DNA of 37,940 nt, taken from Pseudomonadota bacterium. Lineage in GTDB: Bacteria > Pseudomonadota > Alphaproteobacteria > Sphingomonadales > Sphingomonadaceae. Positions 1-7,811 of this stretch are shown here, piece by piece. Position numbers and translations under genes: made by a program. The notes under the pieces were generated by a model that saw only the letters and a list, made by a program, of their open reading frames with translations, was not told the DNA's origin and ran no database searches. The DNA lies in the NCBI GenBank assembly GCA_023433305.1, contig JAEZCZ010000138.1, positions 1-37,940 of the forward strand, in the 5' to 3' direction. Every line of letters begins with the position of its first letter. The first letter of the stretch is position 1.

Positions 1-246
1 GACAGGCTGGCCGCTCTTGAGCGGCTCCGCCGCCAGCTCGATCCCAAGGCGCCGCTGGCCCGCGGCTATGCACTCGTCTGCGCTCCAGGGCATCCGGTAA
101 TCAGCAGTCGGGAGGCGGCAGCCCGCCAGCAGAGACTGACGCTGGAGTTCGTGGACGGCACGCTCGATGTCGTACCCGCCGGTTCGCCCCGTCCGCCGCG
201 TACCAAAACCGCACCGCTGAGCGGCGAGCAGCCAAAATTGCTTTGA
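1..246 (+). CDS. xseA: Exodeoxyribonuclease VII large subunit, C-terminal fragment
   Basis: The frame is open from the first base to a TGA at 244–246 and gives 81 residues, the tail of a protein whose start lies outside the window. The segment LARGYALV followed by a 'G-x-P-V-I-S' stretch and a final β-strand region (LTLEFVDGTLDVV) matches the C-terminal end of XseA, which with XseB forms the exonuclease that degrades single-stranded DNA into oligonucleotides. The position directly before a DUF2093 gene is the arrangement I know from sphingomonads. The catalytic and OB-fold parts are not visible, so the call rests on the tail and the context. Confidence 0.8.
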   Translation, partial: DRLAALERLRRQLDPKAPLARGYALVCAPGHPVISSREAAARQQRLTLEFVDGTLDVVPAGSPRPPRTKTAPLSGEQPKLL

Positions 247-273
247 TGGCGGGGGCTTGGTAAGGCGTTGGCC

Positions 274-477
274 ATGCTGATGTCCTCTGGCGAGAACGCC
301 GCCACTCTGCTCTACGGCCCCAATGGATTCCGTGTGATCAAACCCGGCCGCTTCGTCGTTTGCGCGGTGAGCGGGACTTCCATCGCGCTCGAAGAGCTGC
401 GCTATTGGAGTGTCGACCGGCAGGAACCGTATGCCAGTCCCGAAATCGCCACGCGACGGGCCCTCGACCCATCGTGA
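274..477 (+). CDS. DUF2093 domain-containing protein
   Basis: A 67-residue protein with the DUF2093 signature: YGPNGFRVIKPGRFVVCAVSG, then IALEELRYWSV and a QE-PYASPE segment. Function is unknown. I chose the ATG at 274 because family members usually begin M-L-M-S; an in-frame TTG at 268 would add two residues. The gene starts 27 bases after xseA and its TGA overlaps the GTG start of the next gene (GTGA, 474–477), so the three are probably cotranscribed. No signal peptide or membrane segment is visible, so it is probably cytoplasmic. Confidence 0.85.
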   Translation: MLMSSGENAATLLYGPNGFRVIKPGRFVVCAVSGTSIALEELRYWSVDRQEPYASPEIATRRALDPS

Positions 478-1367
478 AGCGCGCCACGGCTATCGCCGCG
501 GCCGGGTTCGTCGCCGCGTGCGTCGCGCCAACGGATGAACCAGCTTCCGAACAGGCCGCTGTCGTCCAGCCTACTCCGGCCCCTGCGCCGGCTCCCTCGC
601 CCGCCGGACCCTCGACGTTTCTCTACCGCGGCGAGCTGACCCAAGGCGGCTGGATTCGCGGGCAAGTGCCGGCCGGAACGGTATCAGCGCGGCTCGGTGA
701 TCAGCCGCTCGCGTTCGATGACAGAGGTCAGTTCTTCGCGGCATTCGACCGCGACGCGGGCCCGCAGACCGTCCTTTCGGCCTTGCTGCGCGACGGTCGT
801 CGGATCGATAGCCCGCTCACGGTTTCGCCGCGCGCCTGGAACATCGAGCAGATCAATGCTTCGCCGACCGCCAACGTGCCGAGTGCCCAGTTTCTCGCGC
901 GCCGCCGTCCGGAGCTGGAGCGGATTCGGGCGGCGCGCGAGGTCGAAACGGGCAGCACCGGCTGGCGGCAGGATTTCATCTGGCCGGCGACGGGGCGCAT
1001 CTCGGGGCGGTTCGGGTCGCAGCGCATCTACCGGGGGGAGCCGGGGAGCTATCATTCCGGCATCGACGTCGCCGGCGCAACGGGCACGCCTTACGTCGCG
1101 CCGGCCGACGGCGTGGTGATCCTCGCGGCCCAGTCACCCTTCACGCTCGAAGGCTATCTGCTGATGATCGACCACGGCATGGGCCTCAACAGCGCGTTCC
1201 TCCATTCCTCGGAACTGCTCGTGCGCGAGGGGGACCGGGTCAAGCAGGGGCAGACGATAGGCCGGATCGGCGCGACGGGGCGCGCGACCGGCCCGCACCT
1301 CCATTGGGGGCTGATGTGGCGGGGCATGCGGCTCGACCCGTTGCTGTTCACCGGACCGATGCCCTGA
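474..1367 (+). CDS. M23 family metallopeptidase, lipoprotein
   Basis: A 297-residue protein. The GTG start at 474 is preferred over an upstream ATG at 360 because it gives a lipoprotein signal (K-R, a short hydrophobic stretch, lipobox VAAC with Cys16) and a GTGA overlap with the DUF2093 stop. A Pro/Ala-rich linker follows to about residue 45. The C-terminal LytM/M23 domain has the zinc-binding pattern H194-x3-D198 (YHSGIDVAG) and H275-L-H277 (HLHWG). The family cleaves peptide cross-links in peptidoglycan. All the metal ligands I looked for are present, so it is probably an active endopeptidase rather than an EnvC-like scaffold. Lipobox and domain suggest a periplasmic, membrane-anchored position. 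Confidence 0.85.
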   Translation: MKRATAIAAAGFVAACVAPTDEPASEQAAVVQPTPAPAPAPSPAGPSTFLYRGELTQGGWIRGQVPAGTVSARLGDQPLAFDDRGQFFAAFDRDAGPQTVLSALLRDGRRIDSPLTVSPRAWNIEQINASPTANVPSAQFLARRRPELERIRAAREVETGSTGWRQDFIWPATGRISGRFGSQRIYRGEPGSYHSGIDVAGATGTPYVAPADGVVILAAQSPFTLEGYLLMIDHGMGLNSAFLHSSELLVREGDRVKQGQTIGRIGATGRATGPHLHWGLMWRGMRLDPLLFTGPMP

Positions 1368-1434
1368 CGCCCCTGTCCGGCGCCTGAGTCTGGCGCTTGA
1401 CCGCTCCGGCCGCGACTGCGAGTCGCCGCCACGG

Positions 1435-2430
1435 ATGCGGCGGGTAATCCTTCTCTTGATCGTGGCGATCGGGCTCGCGCCGGGCACCTGGTGGCGGTCC
1501 ACCCCTCCCGCGGTCGACGACAGGCAAGAGCTTCGGATCGTCCCCCTCGAAATAGGCCCGCAAGCCGTCGGCGAGATGCAGCTCGCGGGGGCGTGGGAGC
1601 TGCGCAGCCCGAACAACCATTTCCACGGCTACTCGGCTCTTGCCGCGCTGGACGGCGGCAACCTGCTGGCGCTCAGCGACAGAGGGCGCATGCTGCGCTT
1701 CTCGGCGCCCGGAAGGGGCGGCGGACCACCCCGTCTCGGCTGGTTCTCGGTGACCACGAAAGGGGACGAGAAGCGTCTTGCCGATATCGAGGCGATAACC
1801 CGGGACCCTGCGACGGGCCGGCTCTGGGCGGCTTACGAAGGCTCGAACCTGATCGAGCGGCGCGATCCGGATGGCGGTGTCCGGCGGGTGCAGCCGGAGG
1901 CGATGCGCGATTGGTCCGACAACTCCGGCCCCGAAGCCATGGTTCGCCTCGCGGACGGGCGGTTCATCGTCCTATCGGAAGGAAGCGCCCGCTGGAACGA
2001 GGACGGCTCCCCCGGCCTGCTTTTCGCCGCGGACCCGGTCGAAGGCGCGGAGCCGTTGCGGTTTCGATTCGTCCCGCCTTCCGGCTCGCGGGGCGTGGAC
2101 ATGGCGCAACTGCCCGACGGACGCGTCCTGATCCTGACCCGATCGATCGAGTGGGGCCTGCCGCCGGGCTTTTCGAGCAAGCTGGTCCTCGCCGATCCGG
2201 CGGACATTGTAGCGGGCGGCGAGTGGAGGGGCGCGGTCGTGGCAGAGATCGCGGAGCCGCTTCCGACCGAGAACTACGAAGGCCTCGCGACTGAGCGCGG
2301 TGCCGATGGGGAAACGATGGTCTGGCTGATCTCCGACGACAACGCCTCGCTCTTCCAGCGGACGCTGCTGCTCGAGCTCCGCTGGCCGCCCAACGAAAAA
2401 GCGCGCGGAACGAGCCGCGCGCCTTCGTGA
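1435..2430 (+). CDS. Esterase-like activity of phytase family protein
   Basis: A 331-residue protein with an N-terminal hydrophobic segment (about residues 4–18) that could be a signal anchor. It resembles the 'phytase-like, esterase-like' β-propeller family: a LLALSDRGRM motif near residue 80, a 'GPEAMVRL' segment, FRFVPPSGSRGVDMAQLPDGRVLIL in the middle, and a late ENYEGLA–WLISDDN segment. Substrate is unknown; the family name comes from fold similarity. Its last codons also form one arm of a stem-loop that looks like the terminator of the convergent rpmB gene (see 2396–2422). It starts 67 bases after the M23 gene, on the same strand. Confidence 0.7.
   Translation: MRRVILLLIVAIGLAPGTWWRSTPPAVDDRQELRIVPLEIGPQAVGEMQLAGAWELRSPNNHFHGYSALAALDGGNLLALSDRGRMLRFSAPGRGGGPPRLGWFSVTTKGDEKRLADIEAITRDPATGRLWAAYEGSNLIERRDPDGGVRRVQPEAMRDWSDNSGPEAMVRLADGRFIVLSEGSARWNEDGSPGLLFAADPVEGAEPLRFRFVPPSGSRGVDMAQLPDGRVLILTRSIEWGLPPGFSSKLVLADPADIVAGGEWRGAVVAEIAEPLPTENYEGLATERGADGETMVWLISDDNASLFQRTLLLELRWPPNEKARGTSRAPS
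2396..2422 (-). terminator. Rho-independent terminator of rpmB inside the 3' end of the convergent gene
   Basis: GCGCGCGG at 2401–2408 pairs perfectly with CCGCGCGC at 2415–2422 around a 6-base loop. Read on the minus strand the hairpin is followed by a run of five T (2396–2400). This is the layout of an intrinsic terminator 27 bases after the rpmB stop. It overlaps the final codons of the plus-strand gene. On the plus strand no T tract follows, so it should act mainly for rpmB. Confidence 0.7.
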
Positions 2431-2448
2431 TTCGACGGTAAGGAGCGC

Positions 2449-2736
2449 TCAGGCGGCCGCGGCGGCCTTCTTGAGCTCGCGCTTCACCTTGCGCGCCGCC
2501 GGGCTCAGCTTCTCGTCCGAGGTCTTCAGCAGCCAGTTGTCGAGGCCGCCGTTGTGCTCGACCGAGCGCAGGCCATGCGTCGAGACGCGGAACTTGAAGC
2601 TCTTGTCGAGCTTCTCGGAAAGCAGCGTCACGTTCTGCAGGTTCGGCAGGAACACCCGCTTGGTCTTGTTGTTGGCGTGGCTCACGTTGTGGCCGACCTG
2701 GCGGCCCTTGCCGGTCAATTCGCAGATGCGCGACAT
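2449..2736 (-). CDS. rpmB: 50S ribosomal protein L28
   Basis: A 95-residue protein that begins MSRICELTGKG and continues with GHNVSHANNKTKR and RVSTHGLRSVEHNGGLDNWL, the typical alphaproteobacterial L28 sequence with a Lys/Ala-rich tail. L28 is a structural protein of the large ribosomal subunit. The GAGAGACGAACC leader supports the ATG. It is transcribed alone, divergent from tadA with about 105 bases between the starts, and ends at a strong hairpin. Confidence 0.97.
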   Translation of the reverse strand: MSRICELTGKGRQVGHNVSHANNKTKRVFLPNLQNVTLLSEKLDKSFKFRVSTHGLRSVEHNGGLDNWLLKTSDEKLSPAARKVKRELKKAAAAA

Positions 2737-2841
2737 GGTTCGTCTCTCGAAAATCTAAAGCCTGGGGGTGTCCCGGAAAGCGGCGCGCATAGCGAGGACC
2801 CCGCCTTGCGTCAACCGGTCTCGGGCCCTAGCGCCTCGCGA

Positions 2842-3297
2842 ATGACCCGCTGGCCGCTTCCTCCACCGATGGCGCGTGCGCTCGAGCTGGCGCAAGCGGC
2901 CGCCCGCGCCGGAGAAGTGCCGGTCGGTGCGGTCGTGGTCAAGGAGGGCGCGGTGGTCGCGGAAGCCCACAATGCCCCGCGCGAGCGGCTCGACCCCACC
3001 GCCCATGCCGAGATCCTGGCATTACGGCGCGCGGCGGAACGCCTGGGCAGCGAACGGCTCGAAGGGTGCGAGCTGTGGGTCACGCTCGAACCCTGTGCGA
3101 TGTGCGCGGGCGCGATCGTTCATGCGCGGATCGCGCGGGTCTATTACGGCGCGCCCGACCCGAAGGGCGGCGCGGTCGAGCACGGCGCGCGCGTGTTCGA
3201 GCAGCCGCAATGTCTCCATCGTCCCGAGGTCTATTCCGGCATCGGCGAGGAGCCGGCGGCGGGCTTGCTGCGCGAATTCTTCGCGGCCCGGCGCTAG
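2842..3297 (+). CDS. tadA: tRNA adenosine(34) deaminase
   Basis: A 151-residue cytidine-deaminase-fold enzyme. The zinc site is complete: H55-A-E57 with the catalytic Glu, and P84-C85-A-M-C88. TadA converts A34 of tRNA-Arg(ACG) to inosine, which is needed to read CGN codons. The open frame extends upstream to 2554, but that part runs through rpmB antisense. ATG 2842 (MTRWPLPPPMAR) or ATG 2869 fits the usual N-terminus; I chose 2842. Its TAG stop overlaps the stop of the convergent RNase T2 gene at a CTAG palindrome. Confidence 0.9.
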   Translation: MTRWPLPPPMARALELAQAAARAGEVPVGAVVVKEGAVVAEAHNAPRERLDPTAHAEILALRRAAERLGSERLEGCELWVTLEPCAMCAGAIVHARIARVYYGAPDPKGGAVEHGARVFEQPQCLHRPEVYSGIGEEPAAGLLREFFAARR

Positions 3298-4016
3298 AGG
3301 CCGCGCCAGATCTTCACGGCCACCGAATCGCGGGGGCCGCGCCGGCGCGAATCGCAGCGGGCCGGCATGAAGTCGCGGCCGTAGCAAAGCCGCATTTCCT
3401 CCAGCCACCCGCGTTCGTTGACGACCAGGCCGACGTGCTCCGGCTCCCAATGGCGGTTGGCGGCGGCGAAGGTCTTGCGGATGTCTCCGGCGGTGAGGTC
3501 GTCCTCGCGGGCGAGGCGGTCGAAGTCGGGCCAGCGCAAGCTGTTCCAGAGGATTCGGGTGATCTTGAAGTAGCTCGCGGGCCGTGTCGCCATGCAGCTG
3601 CCGTGCTTGGCCCATTCGCGCGCGAGCAGCGCGGCCGAAGGCGTCATGCAGAGGTTCGGCGCCAGCTCGCGCGAGGTCGGTCGCCGCTCGGACGGGCACC
3701 ACTGCGGCCAGGTCGCCCGTCCCTCCGGCCAGAGCCCATGCACGATGAATCCGAACCGTCCCGCGCGGCCCGAACATTGCCGGCGATCCGCCGCGCGCGA
3801 TTCGCGCCCACGACAATACTCAGGCGACCAACTCAACGCCAACGTATACCCCGTGACCAGAACCTGCCGCGCCGGCCCGTCTCGCTGCACCGCCGGGACG
3901 CTGATCGCCCCTTGCGGAACGCGGCACTGGTACGCTTGTGCGAAGGCCATCGACGGTAGCAGGAACAGGGCCGCCGCTGTCATCGCGCCCGAACTGATCG
4001 AAGATCGCGGCATCAT
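3294..4016 (-). CDS. Secreted ribonuclease T2 family protein
   Basis: A 240-residue protein with a signal peptide (MMPRSS, hydrophobic stretch, AFA cleavage near residue 26). Both catalytic segments of the RNase T2 family are present: CAS I as FIVHGLWPE with His93 and CAS II as EWAKHGSC with Glu134, Lys137 and His138. Several Cys are spaced for disulfides. The family cleaves RNA through a 2',3'-cyclic intermediate, in bacteria normally in the periplasm. The open frame runs upstream to 4094, but the extension lacks the signal; ATG 4016 or 4013 is the likely start. It ends by overlapping tadA tail to tail. Confidence 0.88.
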   Translation of the reverse strand: MMPRSSISSGAMTAAALFLLPSMAFAQAYQCRVPQGAISVPAVQRDGPARQVLVTGYTLALSWSPEYCRGRESRAADRRQCSGRAGRFGFIVHGLWPEGRATWPQWCPSERRPTSRELAPNLCMTPSAALLAREWAKHGSCMATRPASYFKITRILWNSLRWPDFDRLAREDDLTAGDIRKTFAAANRHWEPEHVGLVVNERGWLEEMRLCYGRDFMPARCDSRRRGPRDSVAVKIWRGL

Positions 4017-4124
4017 CTCCGGCTGCCGGATTTCCAAGGCTTCCGAGGTGACGATACCGCGAATGAGGTCACCAGATGCGTCATGACTGTGCACCCGCCA
4101 ACAGGGGAAAGGACCGAGGAAAGA

Positions 4125-4988
4125 TCACAGCGGGGTGAAGTCGAGCCCGATGTCGGCGGCAGGTGCGCTCTGGGTCAGGCGCCCGACGGAAACGTAGTCG
4201 ACGCCGGTCGCGGCGATCGCCCCGATGGTTTCGAGCCGGACGCCGCCCGAGGCCTCCGTCGGCACGCGGCCGGCTACCATTGCCACGGCTTCGTGCAGCG
4301 TCGCCGGCGGCATATTGTCGAGCAAGAGATGAGTGGCCCCCGCCGCGAGCGCCGGTTCGATCTGATCGAGTCGGTCGACCTCGCAGATGATGCTCCCGAC
4401 GCCCGCTTCGCGCGCGCGCCGTACTGCTTCGCCGACATCGCCGGCGACGAGGATGTGGTTGTCCTTGATCATTGCCGCGTCCCACAGGCCCATGCGGTGG
4501 TTTTGCGCGCCGCCCATGCGCGTGGCGTACTTCTCGAGGTGGCGGAGTCCGGGAATCGTCTTGCGCGTGTCAAGCAACACGCAATCCGCCTTGCCCATCG
4601 CCTCGACATATTGCCGCGTCATCGTCGCGATGCCCGAGAGATGTTGCACGGTATTGAGCGCGCTGCGTTCGGCGGTGAGCATCGCCCGCGCGTTGCCCGA
4701 GAGGCGCATGAGGTCGGTCCCAGGCGCCACCGGCTGTCCTTCCTCGGCGAGGAACTCGATCTCCATCGCCGGGTTGAGCGCGCGGAAGAAGGCCGCCGCG
4801 ATCGGCAGCCCCGCCACGACGATGGCATCGCGGCTGTCCATGATGCCGGAAAATCGCGCGTCGGACGGGATGACGCTCTCCGCCGTGACGTCACGCCCAC
4901 CGCTCGGCAGCCCGACGCCGAGGTCTTCGTCGAGCGTGGAGCGGACGAATGCCGCGAGATCGAAACCTGGCAGTGAAAAATCTCTCAT
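4125..4988 (-). CDS. nadC: Nicotinate-nucleotide pyrophosphorylase (carboxylating)
   Basis: A 287-residue quinolinate phosphoribosyltransferase. It makes nicotinate mononucleotide from quinolinate and PRPP with loss of CO2, in de novo NAD synthesis. Visible family motifs are ERSALNTVQHLSGIAT, LLDTRKTIPGLRHLEKYA, the GGAQNHRMGL segment with the phosphate-binding Arg/His, MIKDNHI, and C-terminal VDYVSVGRLTQS. Length is normal. nadA and nadB are not next to it. It follows the LytTR regulator by 52 bases on the same strand and could be read from the same transcript. Confidence 0.95.
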   Translation of the reverse strand: MRDFSLPGFDLAAFVRSTLDEDLGVGLPSGGRDVTAESVIPSDARFSGIMDSRDAIVVAGLPIAAAFFRALNPAMEIEFLAEEGQPVAPGTDLMRLSGNARAMLTAERSALNTVQHLSGIATMTRQYVEAMGKADCVLLDTRKTIPGLRHLEKYATRMGGAQNHRMGLWDAAMIKDNHILVAGDVGEAVRRAREAGVGSIICEVDRLDQIEPALAAGATHLLLDNMPPATLHEAVAMVAGRVPTEASGGVRLETIGAIAATGVDYVSVGRLTQSAPAADIGLDFTPL

Positions 4989-5040
4989 GCCCGCTCCCTA
5001 TCCGAACGGACGACGTGGGGGGAAGACAAGGCGCCTCCGC

Positions 5041-5835
5041 CTAGTGGACGAAGCGCGCCACCACGTCGCGATAGGAACGGCTGACCTTCACCTCGGCGCC
5101 CGAGCCCAGCACGAGGAAGCACTCGCCGTTTGTGTGCGGCTTGACCTGGTGCACCTGGTCGAGGTTGACGATCGTCGAGCGGTGCACGCGCTGGAACACC
5201 CGCGGGTCGAGCCGGCGTTCGAGGTCCTTCATCGTCTCGCGCAGAATTAGCGAATTGTCCCCCGTGTAGATGCACATATAGTCGCCGGCGGCCTCGATAT
5301 GCTCGATCGTGTCGACATCGACGCGGAAGATCTGCCCGCGATCCTTGATATTGATCATCTTCTCGTAGCGGCCCGTGCTCTCCTCCTCGGCGGGCAGGTT
5401 CTCGATCGCATCGGGGGCGATTTCCGCCAGCACGTCCTTGAGCTTCTCGGCTTCCTCGGCCGAACGCTTCTCGGCGAGGCGAGTGCGCACGCGGTCGAGC
5501 GTGTCGGCGAGCTTGTCGTCGTCGACCGGTTTCATCAGGTAATTGACCGCGTTGGCCTCGAAGGCGCGGATCGCGTGCTCCTCGTAAGCGGTAACGAACA
5601 CGAACAGCGGCGGCTCCAGTTCCATCACGCCTTTCACCACGGAAAAGCCGTCGAAACCGGGCATCTGGATGTCGAGGAACACGAGATCGGGCTTCTCGGT
5701 CTTGATGGCGCGGATCGCTTCGCGGCCATTGGCGCAAGTGCCAATAATCTCGACGTCGGAATAGGGCTCAAGCCGAAGCTGAAGACCCTGAATGGCAAGC
5801 TTTTCGTCATCGACGATGAGGGTTCGAATTGTCAT
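5041..5835 (-). CDS. LytTR-family response regulator
   Basis: A 264-residue regulator. Residues 1–120 form a receiver domain: acidic pair D9-D10, phospho-acceptor D55 in VFLDIQMPG, a TAY switch and the KPV lysine near 103. Residues about 160–264 form a LytTR DNA-binding domain, marked by HIEAAGDYMCIYT, RVHRSTIVNL and VSRSYRDVV. The linker is charged and helical. It overlaps the kinase stop by four bases (5832–5835), which couples the pair. LytTR regulators bind pairs of direct repeats in promoters; the targets here are unknown. Confidence 0.92.
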   Translation of the reverse strand: MTIRTLIVDDEKLAIQGLQLRLEPYSDVEIIGTCANGREAIRAIKTEKPDLVFLDIQMPGFDGFSVVKGVMELEPPLFVFVTAYEEHAIRAFEANAVNYLMKPVDDDKLADTLDRVRTRLAEKRSAEEAEKLKDVLAEIAPDAIENLPAEEESTGRYEKMINIKDRGQIFRVDVDTIEHIEAAGDYMCIYTGDNSLILRETMKDLERRLDPRVFQRVHRSTIVNLDQVHQVKPHTNGECFLVLGSGAEVKVSRSYRDVVARFVH

Positions 5836-7031
5836 GCGTTGGTTCCCATCGCCCGCTGTCCGGGCACGTTGGTAACGGAAAGGGCTGCCGGAAGTTTCTC
5901 GTTATTCGCGCGAGCCGCTTCCGGGTCTTCGTAAATTTCGTACGGAATCTCGATCGTCACGGTGAAGCCGCCCTCGGGTGGGTTGTCGATCTCGAAACGG
6001 TGTTCGTCGCCATAGGCCTGCGCAAGGCGGTCGCGAATGTTGGTGAGACCGACCCCGGTCGAGAGCGCGCGGGTGCCGGAAAGGCTGTCGCTCACCCGGC
6101 TCAACCCGGCTTGCGCCTGCATTCCGGGCCCGGTGTCCGCGACGGTGACCCGCAGCCTTGTGCCGATTACTTGCGCGGTCAGGCTGATCCGGGCGCCTTC
6201 CTCCTGCGGCGAGACCGCGTACTTGATCGCATTCTCCACCAGCGGCTGAAGCAGCAGCGAGGGGATGCTGGCTTGCGCCGCGGCGGGATCGATTTTGAAG
6301 ACGGTACGCAGGCGCTCCTCGAAGCGCATTCGTTCGATATCGAGATAGAGCTTCAGCGTTTCGACCTCCTGCGCGACCGAAACCTTGCCCCCCGGCTGGG
6401 TCACCAGCGTGTGGCGCAAGAAACCGGACAAACGCGTCAGCATCGCGTTCGCCGGATCGGTCTGTTTCAGCAGAACGAGAGTGCTGATCGAGTTCAAGGT
6501 ATTGAACAGGAAATGTGGGTTGAGCTGGTAGCGCAGCATGGCGAGTTGAGCGCTGGTCGCCTGAGCCTCGAGCCGCTCTAGCCGGTCGGCCTGCTCCTCC
6601 ACCTGGAGGTAGTAGTTGATGGCGTAATAGAGCGCCGACCAGGCGCCGAGCAGCGGCATGTCGAGGTAGGCCGCACTCAGCACCGCTTGCGCGAAGCTGG
6701 TCTGGGTTCCCGACTGGTTGAGACTCAGCGTCCAGCCGTTGATCGCGGCCGACACCGCCACGGCGATCGACAAGGCCACCGCCGTGAGGCCCCAAGTGAT
6801 GATCGGCCGGCGATTGATGAGCCTGCCGTATACCACCGAAAGGATGAGGCTGATCGAAAACCCGGTCACGGTCGCGATCACGGTCGTGACGAGCGCGTCG
6901 GGTTTGCCGTTGGCGATATTGGTCATCCCGCGCAGCAGCGCGGCTCCGCCCCACCCCACGAGCTGGAGGCGCCAGAAGGCGCGGTTCTTGTCCGCGAAGA
7001 ACGGCGCGGGCGAGAACGGCAGCATGGCCAT
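5832..7031 (-). CDS. LytS/YehU-type sensor histidine kinase
   Basis: A 399-residue membrane kinase. Four hydrophobic segments (about residues 20–35, 45–68, 78–97, 115–142) form a 5TM-like or 4TM sensor without a large periplasmic loop. A short coiled coil (QADRLERLEAQA) leads into a His_kinase domain with H173 in QLNPHFLFNTLNS. The ATPase domain has LLLQPLVENAIKYA, DTGPGM and GVGLTNIRDRL. It should phosphorylate the adjoining LytTR regulator. ATG 7031 or 7025 is possible. It lies 77 bases after the DsbA-like gene, on the same strand. Confidence 0.9.
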   Translation of the reverse strand: MAMLPFSPAPFFADKNRAFWRLQLVGWGGAALLRGMTNIANGKPDALVTTVIATVTGFSISLILSVVYGRLINRRPIITWGLTAVALSIAVAVSAAINGWTLSLNQSGTQTSFAQAVLSAAYLDMPLLGAWSALYYAINYYLQVEEQADRLERLEAQATSAQLAMLRYQLNPHFLFNTLNSISTLVLLKQTDPANAMLTRLSGFLRHTLVTQPGGKVSVAQEVETLKLYLDIERMRFEERLRTVFKIDPAAAQASIPSLLLQPLVENAIKYAVSPQEEGARISLTAQVIGTRLRVTVADTGPGMQAQAGLSRVSDSLSGTRALSTGVGLTNIRDRLAQAYGDEHRFEIDNPPEGGFTVTIEIPYEIYEDPEAARANNEKLPAALSVTNVPGQRAMGTNA

Positions 7032-7108
7032 CGACCCCGCGCTGGAGGGCGCGGGATTTCGCGTCGCGCGCCTGGCCGCCGTGGGCCGGGAAAGGGATGT
7101 GAGCCAGT

Positions 7109-7801
7109 TCAGGACCGGCTTGCCTCCTCGATTGCTTCGCCCATCACTTGGCGGCCCACGGCCCCGTTGAGAAGGCGGTCGCCCACCACCCAGCCCGGAG
7201 TGCCCGAGATGCCGAGCTGCGCGGCGAGCTGCGCGTTGGCCTGTAGGTGGGTATCGAACGCACCGGTGGCGATGGCGGCACGTGCCTGGGCGAGGTTGAC
7301 GCCTGCCTCCGTCGCGGCGGCCTCGATAGATTCGGCGGTCGGCGGACCGAGCCGGAACATGGCGTCATGGAAGGGCGCGTAACGGCCCTGCTGCGCCGCC
7401 GCGAGCGCCATCCGCGCGGCGTCGACGCTTTCGGATGCGAGAATGGGGTATTCCCGGATGACCACTTTCAGGTCAGGGTTCGCGGCCACGAGCGCTTCGA
7501 CGTCGGCCACGCTCTGACGGCAATACGTGCAGGCATAGTCGCTGAACTCGACCAGGGTGACCGTGCCTTGCGGGTTGCCGAGAACGGCGCCGGGGAACGG
7601 GGTTTCCAGCTCACCGCGCAGCGGCTCGATCCGCGCCATATGCTCGCGCTGCTGGAGCACTTCCATCGCTTCGGGCAGGATTTCGGGGTTGGTGAGCAGG
7701 TAGTCGCGCGTCGAGTGGCCACCGAGGCCCGTCACATCCCATAGCGCGGCCCCCGCGAATCCCGCCGCGAGCGCGACGACCAGGGTCATGAACCAGCGCA
7801 T
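7109..7801 (-). CDS. DsbA family thiol-disulfide oxidoreductase
   Basis: A 230-residue exported protein. An N-terminal hydrophobic helix (residues 4–20) acts as signal or anchor. The thioredoxin-type domain has the redox site C91-T-Y-C94 after VEFSDYA, a helical insert, and the cis-proline loop GTP with Pro202 in GISGTPGWVVGD. This architecture matches the ScsC/Com1/DsbA-like oxidoreductases that make or reshuffle disulfides in the periplasm. It starts 10 bases after the M48 protease stop on the same strand, so the two are probably in one operon for envelope quality control. Whether it oxidises or isomerises cannot be told. Confidence 0.88.
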   Translation of the reverse strand: MRWFMTLVVALAAGFAGAALWDVTGLGGHSTRDYLLTNPEILPEAMEVLQQREHMARIEPLRGELETPFPGAVLGNPQGTVTLVEFSDYACTYCRQSVADVEALVAANPDLKVVIREYPILASESVDAARMALAAAQQGRYAPFHDAMFRLGPPTAESIEAAATEAGVNLAQARAAIATGAFDTHLQANAQLAAQLGISGTPGWVVGDRLLNGAVGRQVMGEAIEEASRS

Positions 7802-7811
7802 CGGTTACCGA

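Noticed and set aside
3066..3959. A 297-codon plus-strand frame opposite RNase T2
   Set aside because: It is the antisense shadow of the RNase T2 gene and overlaps tadA; its content is Arg/Ala-rich without motifs.
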